64,000 nucleotides of DNA from Lachnospiraceae bacterium (GCA_910574185.1 CAJSZQ010000016.1:1-64000); one strand, 5' to 3'. Shown: positions 28,074-37,449, counted from the first letter of the stretch. The notes: generated by a model from the letters alone, not told the origin. A program made the numbers and translations.

Positions 28074-28679
28074 CTATTTTTCAGCTTTAAGAAACACCCC
28101 TTTTCCTTTTCTATAAACCTGCACTGTTTTAAATCCGCAATTGTAAAAAATTTCCCCTAACTCTTTTTTGCTGTATATTTTTACATCTCCGCTTTTTGAA
28201 AAGAGAAACCAAAATTTATTTGCTACAAATCTGACCACTGCTCCAAAATTAGGATCAGCTATATACACTGTACCGTTTTTCTTTAAAACTCTTTTACATT
28301 CATTTACGAAACCTTTCGGATTGTCAAAATGATGAAACGCACAACATACCGTTATAATATCAATACTTTCATTATTCCATTCAAGCGGATAGCATGGTTT
28401 TACCTCAAAACTCATATTAGGGTATCGCATCTTTGCAGAACATATCATATTCTCAGATATATCTATTCCATTTGCCTGGATTTTTGCTTTTTTCGATAAT
28501 TCCCACAACAGGGTTCCATTTCCACATGCAACATCAAGGACAACATTACCCTCATGCAACTCTATAATGTTAGATAGTTCCATAATATGAAATCTTGTAT
28601 ATTGTCCTTCCCTTGACGAATCATATTCAGATGCTATTTTATTGTATGCAATTCTTGCTTCTTCTGTTTTCTTATTCAT
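28074..28679 (-). CDS. Class I SAM-dependent methyltransferase
   Basis: 201-aa cytoplasmic enzyme. After the helix AYNKIASEYDSSREGQY, motif I is VLDVACGNGTLLWELSKK, motif II is NGIDISENMICSAKMR, motif IV is ITVCCAFHHFDNP and post-motif LKKNGTVYIADP, as in the UbiE/COQ5-like group. The substrate is unknown. The start codon MNKKTEEARIAYN lies just after a sequence (28706-28805) also found upstream of the GNAT gene at 29.9 kb, so its promoter region derives from mobile-element sequence. Confidence 0.9.
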   Translation of the reverse strand: MNKKTEEARIAYNKIASEYDSSREGQYTRFHIMELSNIIELHEGNVVLDVACGNGTLLWELSKKAKIQANGIDISENMICSAKMRYPNMSFEVKPCYPLEWNNESIDIITVCCAFHHFDNPKGFVNECKRVLKKNGTVYIADPNFGAVVRFVANKFWFLFSKSGDVKIYSKKELGEIFYNCGFKTVQVYRKGKGVFLKAEK

Positions 28680-28705
28680 GTTATTTTCTCGCTTCTGATT
28701 TCTCC

Positions 28706-28805
28706 ATTTGATTATACTACTTCCATTCTCTGCTTGCCATTATAAAATATGGGGGCATAGCAACTGCCACGCCCCGCATTTCTTATCGTTCCAGCGACTT
28801 CTCAA
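28706..28805. repeat. Duplicated mobile-element tail (partner at 30074-30178)
   Basis: CATTTGATTATAC...GGCATAGCAACTGCC...CGCCCC...CTTATCGTTCCA...CGACTT is shared with 30074-30178 at roughly 80% identity. On the minus strand this is the end of a relaxase-type gene plus the promoter (TATAAT) that now drives the next gene. Confidence 0.65.
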
Positions 28806-29113
28806 CATTTTACCACCTGTAAACCATCAGACAACAAAAATAATCGCACTCAAACAACTGTTATCAATTTATTATCAAAAGACCTTTCCAAAGCCCACAA
28901 ACCTGCATAAACACCGGGTTTGCTAAGCATTTTTATTTATTCAAACTCTCTACAACCATAACATAATTGTTAAGTATTTGATTGCTTTTTAGGGGTTTTC
29001 ATAACTATAATATCCATATTTTATGCCGTATTTACAGTTTCAGAGCAAACATATGTCATACAGGTATCACAGATTTTCTCCTTGACTGCCATATCTATAT
29101 GGTGCTAGTGTAA
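28806..29113. other. A/T-rich gap
   Basis: About 300 bp with no ORF or RNA that I recognise; contains short imperfect hairpins only. Confidence 0.4.
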
Positions 29114-29458
29114 TTATTTTGTGTCTTGAATTAACCGATTGGCCTCTTTTGCATAATTAGCATTTTCAAGAAACAAGTTAGGAAGTTCATCTATTCTGTC
29201 AACTTCATTACAGCAATACTGCACAACGTATGCAACAATCGTTTCGATATTTTTCTCACATCTATCAAACAATTCCGCAGACTTTAGCCAATTATCCTAC
29301 TTATATTCCTGTCCTAATTCATGGATAATCTCCGCAAGCCTGTCATAATTTGCACAGTATGGTATATCAGCTTCTTTCACTCCCATAATCTCATTTGGCA
29401 CTTTCCCCATATATTCAGTAATAGAAATAAGCGCTTTTCTATAATCTCCTTCAAACAC
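29114..29458 (-). pseudogene. Hypothetical protein gene with in-frame stop
   Basis: The minus strand reads VFEGDYRKALISITEYMG, then IPYCANYDRLAEIIHELGQ, then a TAG at codon 54 (29297-29299), and continues in the same frame with DNWLKSAELFDRCEKNIE to AKEANRLIQDTK and a TAA. The original start appears lost: ATA or GTG stands where ATG is expected. The family is unknown to me. Confidence 0.6.
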
Positions 29459-29501
29459 CGGTTTTATGCTCCCTGCAATTTCCCGACAAATTTAGAATTT
29501 G

Positions 29502-29966
29502 TTATTCTGGCAATTCCATTTCATCATTCATTTTTACAAAACCATATTTCTCATACAAAGGACGCCCCATAGCAGTTGCTTCCAAAGAAATAGAAGTAAT
29601 CCCCCTACATTTAGTATCGCTAATCAGCATATCCAGTGTTTTATATGCAATCCCCATTCTTCTGTAATCGGGGTGTGTATACATATTCATTATATATGCT
29701 TTCTTTCCGCTTGGATTATGATAAGTTGGCATTACTTGAAAAAAGCTGACACCGCCAGTACCTACAAAATAATTTTCATTAAATATCAAATATGCGATAT
29801 GTGTACCATTACAAAGAGCTTTTTTATAATAGCCATAGGATTGTTTTTCCACTTCACTCATATCAATATCATCAGACAATTTATTAGCTGCCCTTAATAC
29901 TTCTATTCTTGTTTCTGTTAAGATATCTATATCCTCAATCGTTGCCCTTTTATATGTTAAATTCAA
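29502..29966 (-). CDS. GNAT family N-acetyltransferase
   Basis: 154-aa acetyltransferase. The GNAT acetyl-CoA site lies at YIMNMYTHPDYRRMGIAYKTLDMLI (R/Q-x-x-G-x-A loop as RRMGIA), followed by ISLEATAMGRPLYEKYGFVK. N-terminal part: RATIEDIDILTETRIEVL. The substrate is unknown; similar genes travel with resistance cargo. Its upstream region is the 30074-30178 repeat. Confidence 0.9.
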   Translation of the reverse strand: MNLTYKRATIEDIDILTETRIEVLRAANKLSDDIDMSEVEKQSYGYYKKALCNGTHIAYLIFNENYFVGTGGVSFFQVMPTYHNPSGKKAYIMNMYTHPDYRRMGIAYKTLDMLISDTKCRGITSISLEATAMGRPLYEKYGFVKMNDEMELPE

Positions 29967-30073
29967 TGCCCTTTCCTCCGTAACTCCCGATTTTTCACTC
30001 TGCTCACACTGATGAACGTGAAATTGTTATTTTCTAATTCGATAAAAGGCAATGCTAGCAAGACCCCCTATTT

Positions 30074-30178
30074 ATTCATTTGATTATACCACTTTCATTC
30101 CTTGCTTACCACTAAAAATACAGGGCATAGCAACTGCCGCCACGCCCCACATTCCTTATCGTTCCAACGACTTGTCAA
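30074..30178. repeat. Duplicated mobile-element tail (partner at 28706-28805)
   Basis: Second copy of the sequence described at 28706. It continues directly into the relaxase remnant at 30204-30345, showing where both copies come from. Confidence 0.65.
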
Positions 30179-30203
30179 TCTTCTGTTTCTGTCCATTCAA
30201 ATC

Positions 30204-30480
30204 ATTCTACTTCTCATACAAATTATTCCGCTCTTTGCAGAGTTCTTTCATGCGCTACAACTGCACCCGCACTCCCTCCCGGCAATCCGGCTCAATCTTT
30301 TTATATTCCCCGGTCAGATTGCGGATTGTATTATTGTTCTCACACCTGCCTGCGCCATGCCATAGAATTTTTCTTCATAATATTTTTTCTACTGACACGT
30401 CCGGCAATTGTAATAAACCCTTTTTGTTCCAGTTCTTCATTCATCTGCTGTACTAATTTGGAAGCAAATGGTTTGGAAGC
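30204..30480 (-). pseudogene. Remnants of conjugative-element DNA-binding protein and relaxase tail (copy 2)
   Basis: Reading the minus strand, SKPFASKLVQQMNEELEQKG-type sequence (VQQMNEELEQKGFITIAGRV in frame, then SRKYYEEKFYGMAQAG) recalls small DNA-binding proteins of Tn916/Tn1549-like elements. It runs into NNNTIRNLTGEYKKIEPDC and then a tail with two in-frame stop codons. Copy 1 of that tail is at 24962-25135. Confidence 0.5.
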
Positions 30481-30663
30481 TTCTCCTTTTATTTAGTGTT
30501 TTTGTCAAGTTCGTATTTGAATTATACTTAACATCTCTGTAATTTAAAACAGATTATTTGTTAAGCTCATCGTTTTTGTTAAATTAAGCATTCCTGATAA
30601 GTTTTTGTTGCTGTATTATCCGAATTATACTAAAATATATAGCACAGAATTGGGAGGTCGGCT

Positions 30664-31137
30664 ATGGACTATACGATACGAGAAATACGAAAGCATGAAT
30701 ATCCATTATTGGATAATTTTCTATATGAAGCAATTTTTGTTCCAGAGGATATCGAACCTCCACCCAAAACCATTATCACATCTCCCGAATTACAGGTTTA
30801 TGTGGAGCAATTCGGAGAATCAAGAGATGATTGGGGATTAGTGGCGGAGGTTGGCGGTAAGATTGTCGGTGCCGTTTGGGTTCGCATTATGAATGATTAC
30901 GGACATATAGATGATGAAACGCCCTCTTTGGCAATCTCACTTTATAAAGAATACCGGGGCTTTGGTATTGGAACGGCTATGATGAAAGAAATTCTTACCC
31001 TGCTGAAATCATATGAGTACAGCCAAATTTCTCTTTCCGTTCAAAAAGCCAATTATGCGGCAACGATGTATTTAAAGATTGGTTTTGAAATTGTAATGGA
31101 GAATGAAGACGAATATATCATGGTGTACTACCTATAA
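30664..31137 (+). CDS. GNAT family N-acetyltransferase
   Basis: 157 aa. N-terminal MDYTIREIRKHEYPLLDNFL, central LVAEVGGKIVGAVWVRIM, then acetyl-CoA motif SLYKEYRGFGIGTAMMKEIL and LSVQKANYAATMYLKIGFEI. A complete GNAT fold; the substrate is unknown. GGGAGG occurs just before the ATG. It starts a plus-strand run of cargo genes including a second, broken GNAT gene. Confidence 0.92.
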   Translation: MDYTIREIRKHEYPLLDNFLYEAIFVPEDIEPPPKTIITSPELQVYVEQFGESRDDWGLVAEVGGKIVGAVWVRIMNDYGHIDDETPSLAISLYKEYRGFGIGTAMMKEILTLLKSYEYSQISLSVQKANYAATMYLKIGFEIVMENEDEYIMVYYL

Positions 31138-31159
31138 TTAGAAAAAGGACATTCCATTT

Positions 31160-31642
31160 ATGAGAATCCGACCATATGTATCAAACAAAGGTTACGATAT
31201 ATGTCAAAATGAATTGATGACGAAAGAACTCTTGCTTTTTGGTGTGCGAATCTTTTGCCATACCCCATGACACAAAAATCTTTCCATGATTTATTTAGAG
31301 AAAAATGCAGTGGACTGGACGGACAGTGCTTATGTAGCAACTGAAAATAACGGACAGGCAGTAGGCTTCTTTTGTTACTCTGTCAATACAACAGACAATA
31401 TTGGTTTTCTTAAATTTGTTGTCGTTGATAAAACCAAACATGGAAAAGGTTACGGAAAAGAAATGCTGAATCTGGCTCTGCAATATGCCTTTCAGATAAC
31501 CGGCGCAAATTCGGTTCAACTGAATATTTTCAATGAAAACGCATTAGCGAAACAATGCTATGAAAAAGCCAGCTTTATTGAAAGAAATATTGATAAAGAT
31601 GTATTTGATATAAAGACGAGTTGTGGAGCAGATGTAACATGA
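31160..31642 (+). pseudogene. GNAT acetyltransferase broken by two frameshifts
   Basis: The sequence starts MRIRPYVSNKGYD in frame 1, passes to another frame for DDERTLAFWCANLLPYPM and SFHDLFRE, then to a third for NAVDWTDSAYVATENNGQ and the acetyl-CoA region VVVDKTKHGKGYGKEML. Together these reconstruct a normal GNAT protein, so two indels (near 31215 and 31300) have disabled it. The 118-codon ORF from 31286 is only the C-terminal part. Confidence 0.75.
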
Positions 31643-31681
31643 TAATTTCAAAACAATCACCCTAATTTTCAGAACGGACAC

Positions 31682-32265
31682 ATGGCTATGGTATTAGGAG
31701 AACGGATAAAAAGAATACGCATGTTCCGGGGCTTGACACAGCGTGAACTAAGTTTGAAATTGGGATATGAGGAACGCAATGCTGATGTTCGTATCGCACA
31801 GTATGAATCCGGCTATCGCGTTCCCAAAAACAACACTTTAATGGAAATGGCAAAGATACTGAATCTCAATTATATCCATTTTATTGGTGTCACTCCCGGT
31901 TGCGCCGAGGATATTATGCTCACATTCCTTTGGCTTGATGAAGATGACCGCAGCACGATCTATTTATTTCAGCTCGTCCGCAATCCCGGCAAATGCAACG
32001 CTTCTGATGATAAATCGGTACGTTACTATGACAATGATGATTGGCCTGCCATGCCCCGATAGGTATGTGGTTAGAGTATGGGTTAGTTAATGATTTCATG
32101 CGAGAGTGGTGTCTACGGAAAGAGCAGTTGAAGAATGGGGAGATTTCCGGGAACGAATATTTCGAGTGAAAAATCAACTGGCCTGCTACGAGCAGTAGTG
32201 TTGATGAAAAAGGGAATGATAAGAAAAATAATAGTTATCAATGGAGAAACAAAGCAACCTACTAA
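31682..32265 (+). pseudogene. XRE-family regulator with a frameshift and a nonsense change
   Basis: The intact first part (31682-32062, 126 aa) holds the HTH: GERIKRIRMFRGLTQRELSL, then RIAQYESGYRVPK. Translation stops at MPR, but shifting by one base at the C-run near 32055 gives PIGMWLEYGLVNDFMREWCL and KNGEISGNEYFE, then TGA where a Trp is expected (EYFEWKINWP), then more family sequence. The protein type is common in conjugative elements. The truncated N-terminal DNA-binding domain may still be made. Confidence 0.7.
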
Positions 32266-32290
32266 AACCAACTATTTAGGAGCGCATTTT

Positions 32291-33337
32291 ATGAATGCTA
32301 AATTTTATTATACCAACGGAACCACAACCACTACTTATCCTTCCAGTGATACTCTCTTCTATATTGAAGAATATAAACAACCTGAAAAGACACTTTATTC
32401 ATATCCTGGAGATGATATTTTTTATGATTTAGATTCTACTTGCATTAACTTATATGATTTATTTAGAGACAAAATTTTTAGCTCCTCAGATGAATATTAC
32501 CATTTTCTTGACTTTCTACCACAAGGTATAACACGAGCCGGTTTAGATTCCGACTTTAACTTGCCTAAGGATATATTTGCAAAATATTTTACTGAATCAC
32601 TACTGAATCTTTATCCACCAGAATTTTTAACCAATCCAGAATTGAAGATTGTTTTCAATAAATTAGATAATAATAAATTCCGTTATGCATATTTAAAAGA
32701 TTGCCAAAGCATGATTAGTACCCTTCAAGAATTAATATGGAGTAGCCAAAACAGTTTTGTAGCTTTCTATAAATATTTATCTGAAGTCCCAGTCAGATAC
32801 GATTTTAAAAATATATACTGCGATATATCTCCCGAAGGAAGAATAGTATTTAATATGTCTTCAAATTTAATTATTGCATTATACTCTATTTTTGATATTC
32901 TTACCAAAATATGCTTTGAACTAGAACATCTAAAAGATTGTTCAACAACATATCCAAAACTTGCTTCTTCTAAAAAACTTTTTGGTGACAAAAAGGATCT
33001 AAAATGCATAGATTTTGAAGGTACGATTTTTGAAAAAACTAATGAAGTAAATATAATATCATCTCTACGCAATGAATTAATTCACAATGCCACTTGGGAA
33101 ATGAATCCTAAAATATTTATAAGCATTGAAAACAAACACTTAATAGAAAAATTTATTTTTATGCCTGATTTTGATGATGATGGTTATCTTATTACATACA
33201 AAAATCGCAAACGTTTCTTTAGCAACGGAAAGAAACTAAATGAAGAACTTCCCTCACTTTATATGACCACTATAGAACTAATTCATAATACAATCAGTAA
33301 AATCAATATTATATATCGTGAGATTGAAAATCAGTAA
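32291..33337 (+). CDS. HEPN-domain protein (Cthe_2314-like)
   Basis: 348 aa from ATG 32291 (MNAKFYYTNG), with TAGGAG 9 nt upstream; the longer frame reads through the broken regulator gene. The C-terminal half is helical and carries ISSLRNELIHNATWEM, containing the R-N-x-x-x-H HEPN signature (an RNase centre in many toxins and abortive-infection proteins). The helix LIIALYSIFDILTKICFELEHL precedes it, as in Cthe_2314-type HEPN proteins. The N-terminal 170 residues are unrecognised. Base composition is clearly more A/T-rich than guaA next door, suggesting transfer. Ribonuclease activity is inferred, not shown. Confidence 0.65.
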   Translation: MNAKFYYTNGTTTTTYPSSDTLFYIEEYKQPEKTLYSYPGDDIFYDLDSTCINLYDLFRDKIFSSSDEYYHFLDFLPQGITRAGLDSDFNLPKDIFAKYFTESLLNLYPPEFLTNPELKIVFNKLDNNKFRYAYLKDCQSMISTLQELIWSSQNSFVAFYKYLSEVPVRYDFKNIYCDISPEGRIVFNMSSNLIIALYSIFDILTKICFELEHLKDCSTTYPKLASSKKLFGDKKDLKCIDFEGTIFEKTNEVNIISSLRNELIHNATWEMNPKIFISIENKHLIEKFIFMPDFDDDGYLITYKNRKRFFSNGKKLNEELPSLYMTTIELIHNTISKINIIYREIENQ

Positions 33338-33369
33338 AACAGGTATCAAAAAGGTATTACACCCCACAT

Positions 33370-33408
33370 CAAAAGCCGGAAAGTCCGCTGTTTATGCAGC
33401 TTCCCGGC
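33370..33408. terminator. Terminator between guaA and the HEPN gene
   Basis: AGCCGGAAAG pairs with CTTCCCGGCT across a 19-nt loop with T-rich flanks on both sides, between converging genes. Confidence 0.75.
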
Positions 33409-33418
33409 TCTCTGTTTA

Positions 33419-34963
33419 CTATTCGAACTCAATCGTCCCCGGCGGCTTCGACGTCAAATCATACATAACCCGATTAACCCCCTTCACTTCATTTATAATC
33501 CTGCTCATCACCTTCTGCAGCACCTCAAAGGGTATTTCAGCAGCCTCCGCCGTCATAAAATCCACCGTATTCACCGCCCGCAGCGCCACCGCATAGTCAT
33601 AGGTCCTCTCATCCCCCATCACGCCCACGCTGCGCATATTCGTCAGGCCGGCAAAATACTGCCCGACCTTACCTTCCAATCCGGCATTTGCTATCTCTTC
33701 CCGGTAAATTGCATCCGCATCCTGCACCATTCTAACCTTGTCCGCGGTCACTTCCCCGATAATCCGGATTCCAAGTCCCGGCCCCGGAAAGGGCTGACGG
33801 TATACCAAATTCTCCGGAATCCCCATCTCCAAACCGGCTTTCCGTACCTCATCTTTAAACAGATTCCGAAGCGGTTCCAGAATTTCTTTAAAATCCACAA
33901 AATCCGGCAATCCGCCCACATTGTGATGGGACTTGATTACTGCGGATTCCCCGCCAAGTCCGCTCTCTACCACATCCGGGTAAATTGTTCCCTGAACAAG
34001 AAAATCCACTGCGCCGATTTTCTTCGCTTCTTCCTCAAATACCCGAATAAACTCTTCTCCAATAATCTTACGTTTTTCTTCCGGCTCCTCCACACCTGCA
34101 AGTTTACAATAAAATCGTTCCTGAGCGTTGATACGAATAAAATTCAAATCATAAGGACCTTCCGGGCCAAACACAGCCTCCACTTCATCTCCTTCATTTT
34201 TCCGAAGCAGTCCATGGTCTACGAATACACAGGTAAGTTGATTCCCAATTGCCTTGGAGAGCATAACCGCTGCAACCGAAGAATCTACGCCGCCGGATAA
34301 AGCGCAGAGAACTTTACCGTTTCCTACCGTCTCCCGAATAGACTTTATCGAATTTTCTACAAAAGAGTCCATTTTCCAGTCTCCGGCACATCCACAGACA
34401 CCTCTTACAAAATTACGAAGCATCTTACTTCCTTCCTGTGTATGCAAAACTTCTGGATGGAACTGAATTGCATAAAGCGCTTTCTTAGCACACTCTGCTG
34501 CCGCAACCGGACAATCTGCCGTATGTGCCGTAATACAGAATCCCGGAGCCATCTTAGATATGTAATCAAAATGACTCATCCAGCAGATAGTTCTCCTTTC
34601 TATATTGCTAAACAGCTCTGATGCCTGGTCCACCTCAACCTCTGTTTTGCCATATTCCCGCACCTTCGCCCGTTCTACCTTCCCGCCGAGCACATGCATC
34701 ATAACCTGCGCTCCATAGCAAAGACCCAGAACCGGAATTCCCATTTCAAACAATTCTCTGGAACAAACAGGCGAATCTGGCTCATAACAGCTATTTGGCC
34801 CTCCTGTCAAAATAATTCCTTTCGGTTTCATTTCCCTGATTTTTTCCAAATCCGTTTTATAAGAATAAATCTCGCAGTATACATTATTTTCACGAACGCG
34901 TCTCGCCACTAACTGGTTATACTGTCCGCCAAAATCAAGAACAATCACTAACTCTCGCTTCAT
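33419..34963 (-). CDS. guaA: GMP synthase (glutamine-hydrolysing)
   Basis: Converts XMP to GMP using ATP and glutamine, the last step of guanine nucleotide synthesis. 514 aa from ATG 34963 ([18 protein letters not shown]) with AAGGAGGGGG upstream; the 31 earlier codons are leader. The class I glutaminase domain has nucleophile Cys in VLGLCYGAQ and the His-x-Glu in QFHPEVLHT. The ATP pyrophosphatase domain has [11 protein letters not shown]. The C-terminal dimerisation domain ends KPPGTIEFE. Full length and expected active. Confidence 0.98.
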   Translation of the reverse strand: MKRELVIVLDFGGQYNQLVARRVRENNVYCEIYSYKTDLEKIREMKPKGIILTGGPNSCYEPDSPVCSRELFEMGIPVLGLCYGAQVMMHVLGGKVERAKVREYGKTEVEVDQASELFSNIERRTICWMSHFDYISKMAPGFCITAHTADCPVAAAECAKKALYAIQFHPEVLHTQEGSKMLRNFVRGVCGCAGDWKMDSFVENSIKSIRETVGNGKVLCALSGGVDSSVAAVMLSKAIGNQLTCVFVDHGLLRKNEGDEVEAVFGPEGPYDLNFIRINAQERFYCKLAGVEEPEEKRKIIGEEFIRVFEEEAKKIGAVDFLVQGTIYPDVVESGLGGESAVIKSHHNVGGLPDFVDFKEILEPLRNLFKDEVRKAGLEMGIPENLVYRQPFPGPGLGIRIIGEVTADKVRMVQDADAIYREEIANAGLEGKVGQYFAGLTNMRSVGVMGDERTYDYAVALRAVNTVDFMTAEAAEIPFEVLQKVMSRIINEVKGVNRVMYDLTSKPPGTIEFE

Positions 34964-35023
34964 CACAATGCCCCCTCCTTGCTTTTCTTTGGGGAAATCA
35001 AATCTTTCCCTATACCGCCATTC

Positions 35024-35070
35024 ATTATAAAATAGCCCTTCGACATTTACAAGCATCGAAAGGCTGTTTT
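35024..35070 (-). promoter_or_regulatory. guaA promoter overlapped by an inverted repeat
   Basis: Minus-strand TTGTAA (35047-35052) and TATAAT (35024-35029), 17-bp spacer. An inverted repeat AGCCTTTCGA/TCGAAGGGCT (35034-35065) covers the -35 box and spacer, so it may be an operator. There is a T-run on the plus side, but no plus-strand gene that would need a terminator. Confidence 0.65.
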
Positions 35071-35101
35071 TCGTAAATTAATAACTTCATAATTGCATTT
35101 C

Positions 35102-35186
35102 ACAGGTTACCTCAAGTTTTCCCAACGAGCCAGCGTACTGACACATTTACTTTCAGTCAAATACATCGGTACACTAAATAACCTGT
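35102..35186 (-). other. Structured segment between the MATE and guaA genes
   Basis: An 8-bp closing stem ACAGGTTA/TAACCTGT encloses 70 nt with internal GTAC/GTAC and ATTT/AAAT pairs. It follows the MATE stop codon by 15 bp. It does not match the guanine riboswitch consensus. It could be a transcript end or an unassigned RNA. Confidence 0.35.
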
Positions 35187-35200
35187 AAACCGCAACATTT

Positions 35201-36562
35201 CTACACAATCGCCATATTCTTCCATTTACCGCCAAAATATCGAATTACAAAACACAATCCCCGAAACAGCCAGTCGACAATCATGGCAACCCACACGCCA
35301 AACACACCCATTCCCATATATCGTCCCAAAATATAACTGAACATAATCCGGAATATCCACATGGATACTATGGAAATAATCATGCACGCCCTGGCATCTC
35401 CTGCCGCTCGAAAGGTTGTAGGCAGCGAAAATGCTGCCGACCAGAAAAACACAGTGCAAACTCCATGGAAATAAATAATCTGCTTTGTTACCTCAGCAGT
35501 CATATCCGACAAATGGTAAGCCCGAATTATCCATGGCAGCGTCAGGAATACAATTCCTACCGAAATCATCAGCCCTACATGGGTAATCACAAGTAATTTG
35601 CGGTTATAATATTTCACCTGTTCATAATCTCCTGCGCCTACGCATCGGGAAATAACTGTGGTTACCGCCAGTGTAATCGCCATTCCCGGAAGACAGGAAA
35701 ACATTGTGACCGCATTTCCCACCGCATTTGCCGCAATCGCATAGGTCCCAAAGGTAGAAATCAGGCTCAGTACAATAATCTTTCCTAACTGAAACATGCT
35801 GTTTTCCATTCCATTTGGAATCCCAATACTCAAAATCCGTTTTACCATAGACCAGTCCAGTCGGTAGTGAAGCGTTTTCTCAATATGTACCGGATAATCT
35901 TTTTTCAAGAGCTTCGCGGTAATAATCACCGCAGCTGCTGCGCGGGAAACCAGCGTTGGAATGGCAACGCCCTCCGCGCCTCTGTGAAACCCATAAATGA
36001 GCAGTGCGTTTCCTCCCACATTGATTATGTTCATGATAACAGATATCCGCATGGATATTTCTGAATTTCCCATAGCGCGAAAAACTGCCGCGCCGCAATT
36101 ATATAACGCAATAAACGGAATGGACGCCGATACAATTAAAAGATAAATATTAGCATGCCCCATAACTTCACTGTCAATCTGTCCGAATACACCATGGAGA
36201 ATCCAGCGTCGTCCTGCATAAACTCCCAGCGTAATAACCGCTGCGCAAAGCGTGACAAACCACACCATCTGCATAGCCGACTCACAGGCTTTTTTCTGAT
36301 TCTGCTGTCCTAAATACTGGCCTGTGACCACCGCTCCTCCGGTTGCTAATGCCGAAAATATCTGAATTACCAGAATCATAATCTGATCCACCAGCGACAC
36401 GCCGGATACCGCCGCTTCCCCCACACTGGCAATCATAATGCTGTCCGCCATTCCCACCAGAATCGCTAAAAGCTGTTCAATCACCAGCGGAACAATCAAC
36501 ATTGTTAACGCATGATTGTCAAATAAATAATTACTCCTGTCAACCTTAACTCTCTTTCTCAC
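35201..36562 (-). CDS. MATE family efflux transporter (GTG start)
   Basis: 453-aa, twelve-helix cation/drug antiporter of the MatE type. Two homologous halves are visible: LTMLIVPLVIEQLLAILVG with SLVDQIMILVIQIFSALATGG, and later LSIGIPNGMENSMFQLGKII. It starts with GTG (VRKRVKVDRSNYL) 8 nt after GGGAG. It begins 16 bp after thiT and should be co-transcribed, which would put it under the TPP riboswitch. The substrate is unknown. Confidence 0.93.
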   Translation of the reverse strand: MRKRVKVDRSNYLFDNHALTMLIVPLVIEQLLAILVGMADSIMIASVGEAAVSGVSLVDQIMILVIQIFSALATGGAVVTGQYLGQQNQKKACESAMQMVWFVTLCAAVITLGVYAGRRWILHGVFGQIDSEVMGHANIYLLIVSASIPFIALYNCGAAVFRAMGNSEISMRISVIMNIINVGGNALLIYGFHRGAEGVAIPTLVSRAAAAVIITAKLLKKDYPVHIEKTLHYRLDWSMVKRILSIGIPNGMENSMFQLGKIIVLSLISTFGTYAIAANAVGNAVTMFSCLPGMAITLAVTTVISRCVGAGDYEQVKYYNRKLLVITHVGLMISVGIVFLTLPWIIRAYHLSDMTAEVTKQIIYFHGVCTVFFWSAAFSLPTTFRAAGDARACMIISIVSMWIFRIMFSYILGRYMGMGVFGVWVAMIVDWLFRGLCFVIRYFGGKWKNMAIV

Positions 36563-36578
36563 TCCAAAGACTCCCTTT

Positions 36579-37241
36579 TTAAAGCGCCATTCTTTTCACC
36601 TGATTCAAAGCCTTGGCAACTGCAGGAATTGATATAATAAATACAGTAATTAATCCCTCCGTTAAAAGGTAACTGTAATTATAAGCGATTGGGTAAATAC
36701 TCTTTAACGACTGGGGAAAATTCTCTGGCATATAATTCATCCAGTAAAGATATCCGCCCAGAGCGTGAAAGGCCCCCCTCGCAAATACTGCAGCTATATA
36801 GCCCTTTACTAACCCATATGAACTCCTGGCAAAAAAACCAGCGATGCCAAGCGCGGCAAATGCCAGAAAATAGTCGCAGCAAACCTGAAAGAAAGACAAG
36901 ACAAAAGGCTCCTGAATAAATTGCAAAATGCTATATGCAAGACCCACGAAAATCCCTGCTTTTACTCCATACCAATTCGCTATCAGCACGATAAAAAGCA
37001 TACTGCACAGCGTAACGCTTCCACCCCATGGCATCTCAAATATTTTCATATAAGATGTTATAAACGCAAGAGCCATTGCTATTCCACAAAATACAAGTTG
37101 TTTCGTGGACATTTTTCTCTTCTCGGAACTCTTCCCTGCAAAAAGAATTGCCAGAACAAATAATACAATCCCAACTATAATACAAACTATATAACCTGTA
37201 TTCGTTAATCCTCCTTCTGCCGTAACCAAAAACTTAAACAT
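36579..37241 (-). CDS. thiT: Thiamine ECF transporter S component ThiT
   Basis: Membrane protein that binds thiamine for an energy-coupling-factor importer. About 220 aa from ATG 37241 (MFKFLVTAEGG) after GAAGGAGGTT. Six TM helices are visible. ThiT hallmarks: GIAMALAFITSYMKIFEMPWGGSVTL (thiamine-binding and ECF-contact region), then YGVKAGIFVGLAYSILQF and the C-terminal GGYLYWMNYMP. The TPP riboswitch immediately upstream confirms the assignment. The ECF ATPases are encoded elsewhere. Confidence 0.95.
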   Translation of the reverse strand: MFKFLVTAEGGLTNTGYIVCIIVGIVLFVLAILFAGKSSEKRKMSTKQLVFCGIAMALAFITSYMKIFEMPWGGSVTLCSMLFIVLIANWYGVKAGIFVGLAYSILQFIQEPFVLSFFQVCCDYFLAFAALGIAGFFARSSYGLVKGYIAAVFARGAFHALGGYLYWMNYMPENFPQSLKSIYPIAYNYSYLLTEGLITVFIISIPAVAKALNQVKRMAL

Positions 37242-37249
37242 AAAAACAA

Positions 37250-37280
37250 CCTCCTTCATTTTCGATTGAAAACAAAGGAG
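37250..37280 (-). promoter_or_regulatory. Anti-Shine-Dalgarno hairpin of thiT
   Basis: In the leader RNA CTCCTT (37280-37275) can pair with the ribosome binding site AAGGAG (37256-37251) across an 18-nt loop. This suggests that the TPP riboswitch works on translation of thiT. Confidence 0.55.
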
Positions 37281-37292
37281 ATTCCAAAATTC

Positions 37293-37379
37293 CTTATACG
37301 CATCCCTACGCTGGCATTATCCAAATCAGGTACTCGGTCAGGGCGGTATCAGCCCACTCTCAGCCTGCTTCCATACAAG
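37293..37379 (-). promoter_or_regulatory. TPP riboswitch (THI element) for thiT
   Basis: The minus-strand leader has the two conserved blocks GGCTGAGAGT and ACCTGATTTGGATAATGCC with AGCGTAGGGA, closed by a wobble-containing P1 (37372-37379 with 37293-37300). The position 50 nt before thiT is ideal. Confidence 0.96.
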
Positions 37380-37416
37380 CTCCCTTGTCAACAATCTTAT
37401 GTAACTTCTCAAACAC

Positions 37417-37445
37417 ATACTAATAAAAAAAACGATGATTGTCAA
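37417..37445 (-). promoter_or_regulatory. Promoter of the thiT-MATE unit
   Basis: Minus-strand TTGACA (37440-37445), 17-bp spacer, TAGTAT (37417-37422). The -35 box lies 5 bp beyond the spoIIID stop codon. Confidence 0.75.
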
Positions 37446-37449
37446 GTTT

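Noticed and set aside
34964..35200. Guanine riboswitch before guaA
   Set aside because: The conserved TATA...TATGG and TTTCTACC blocks are absent.
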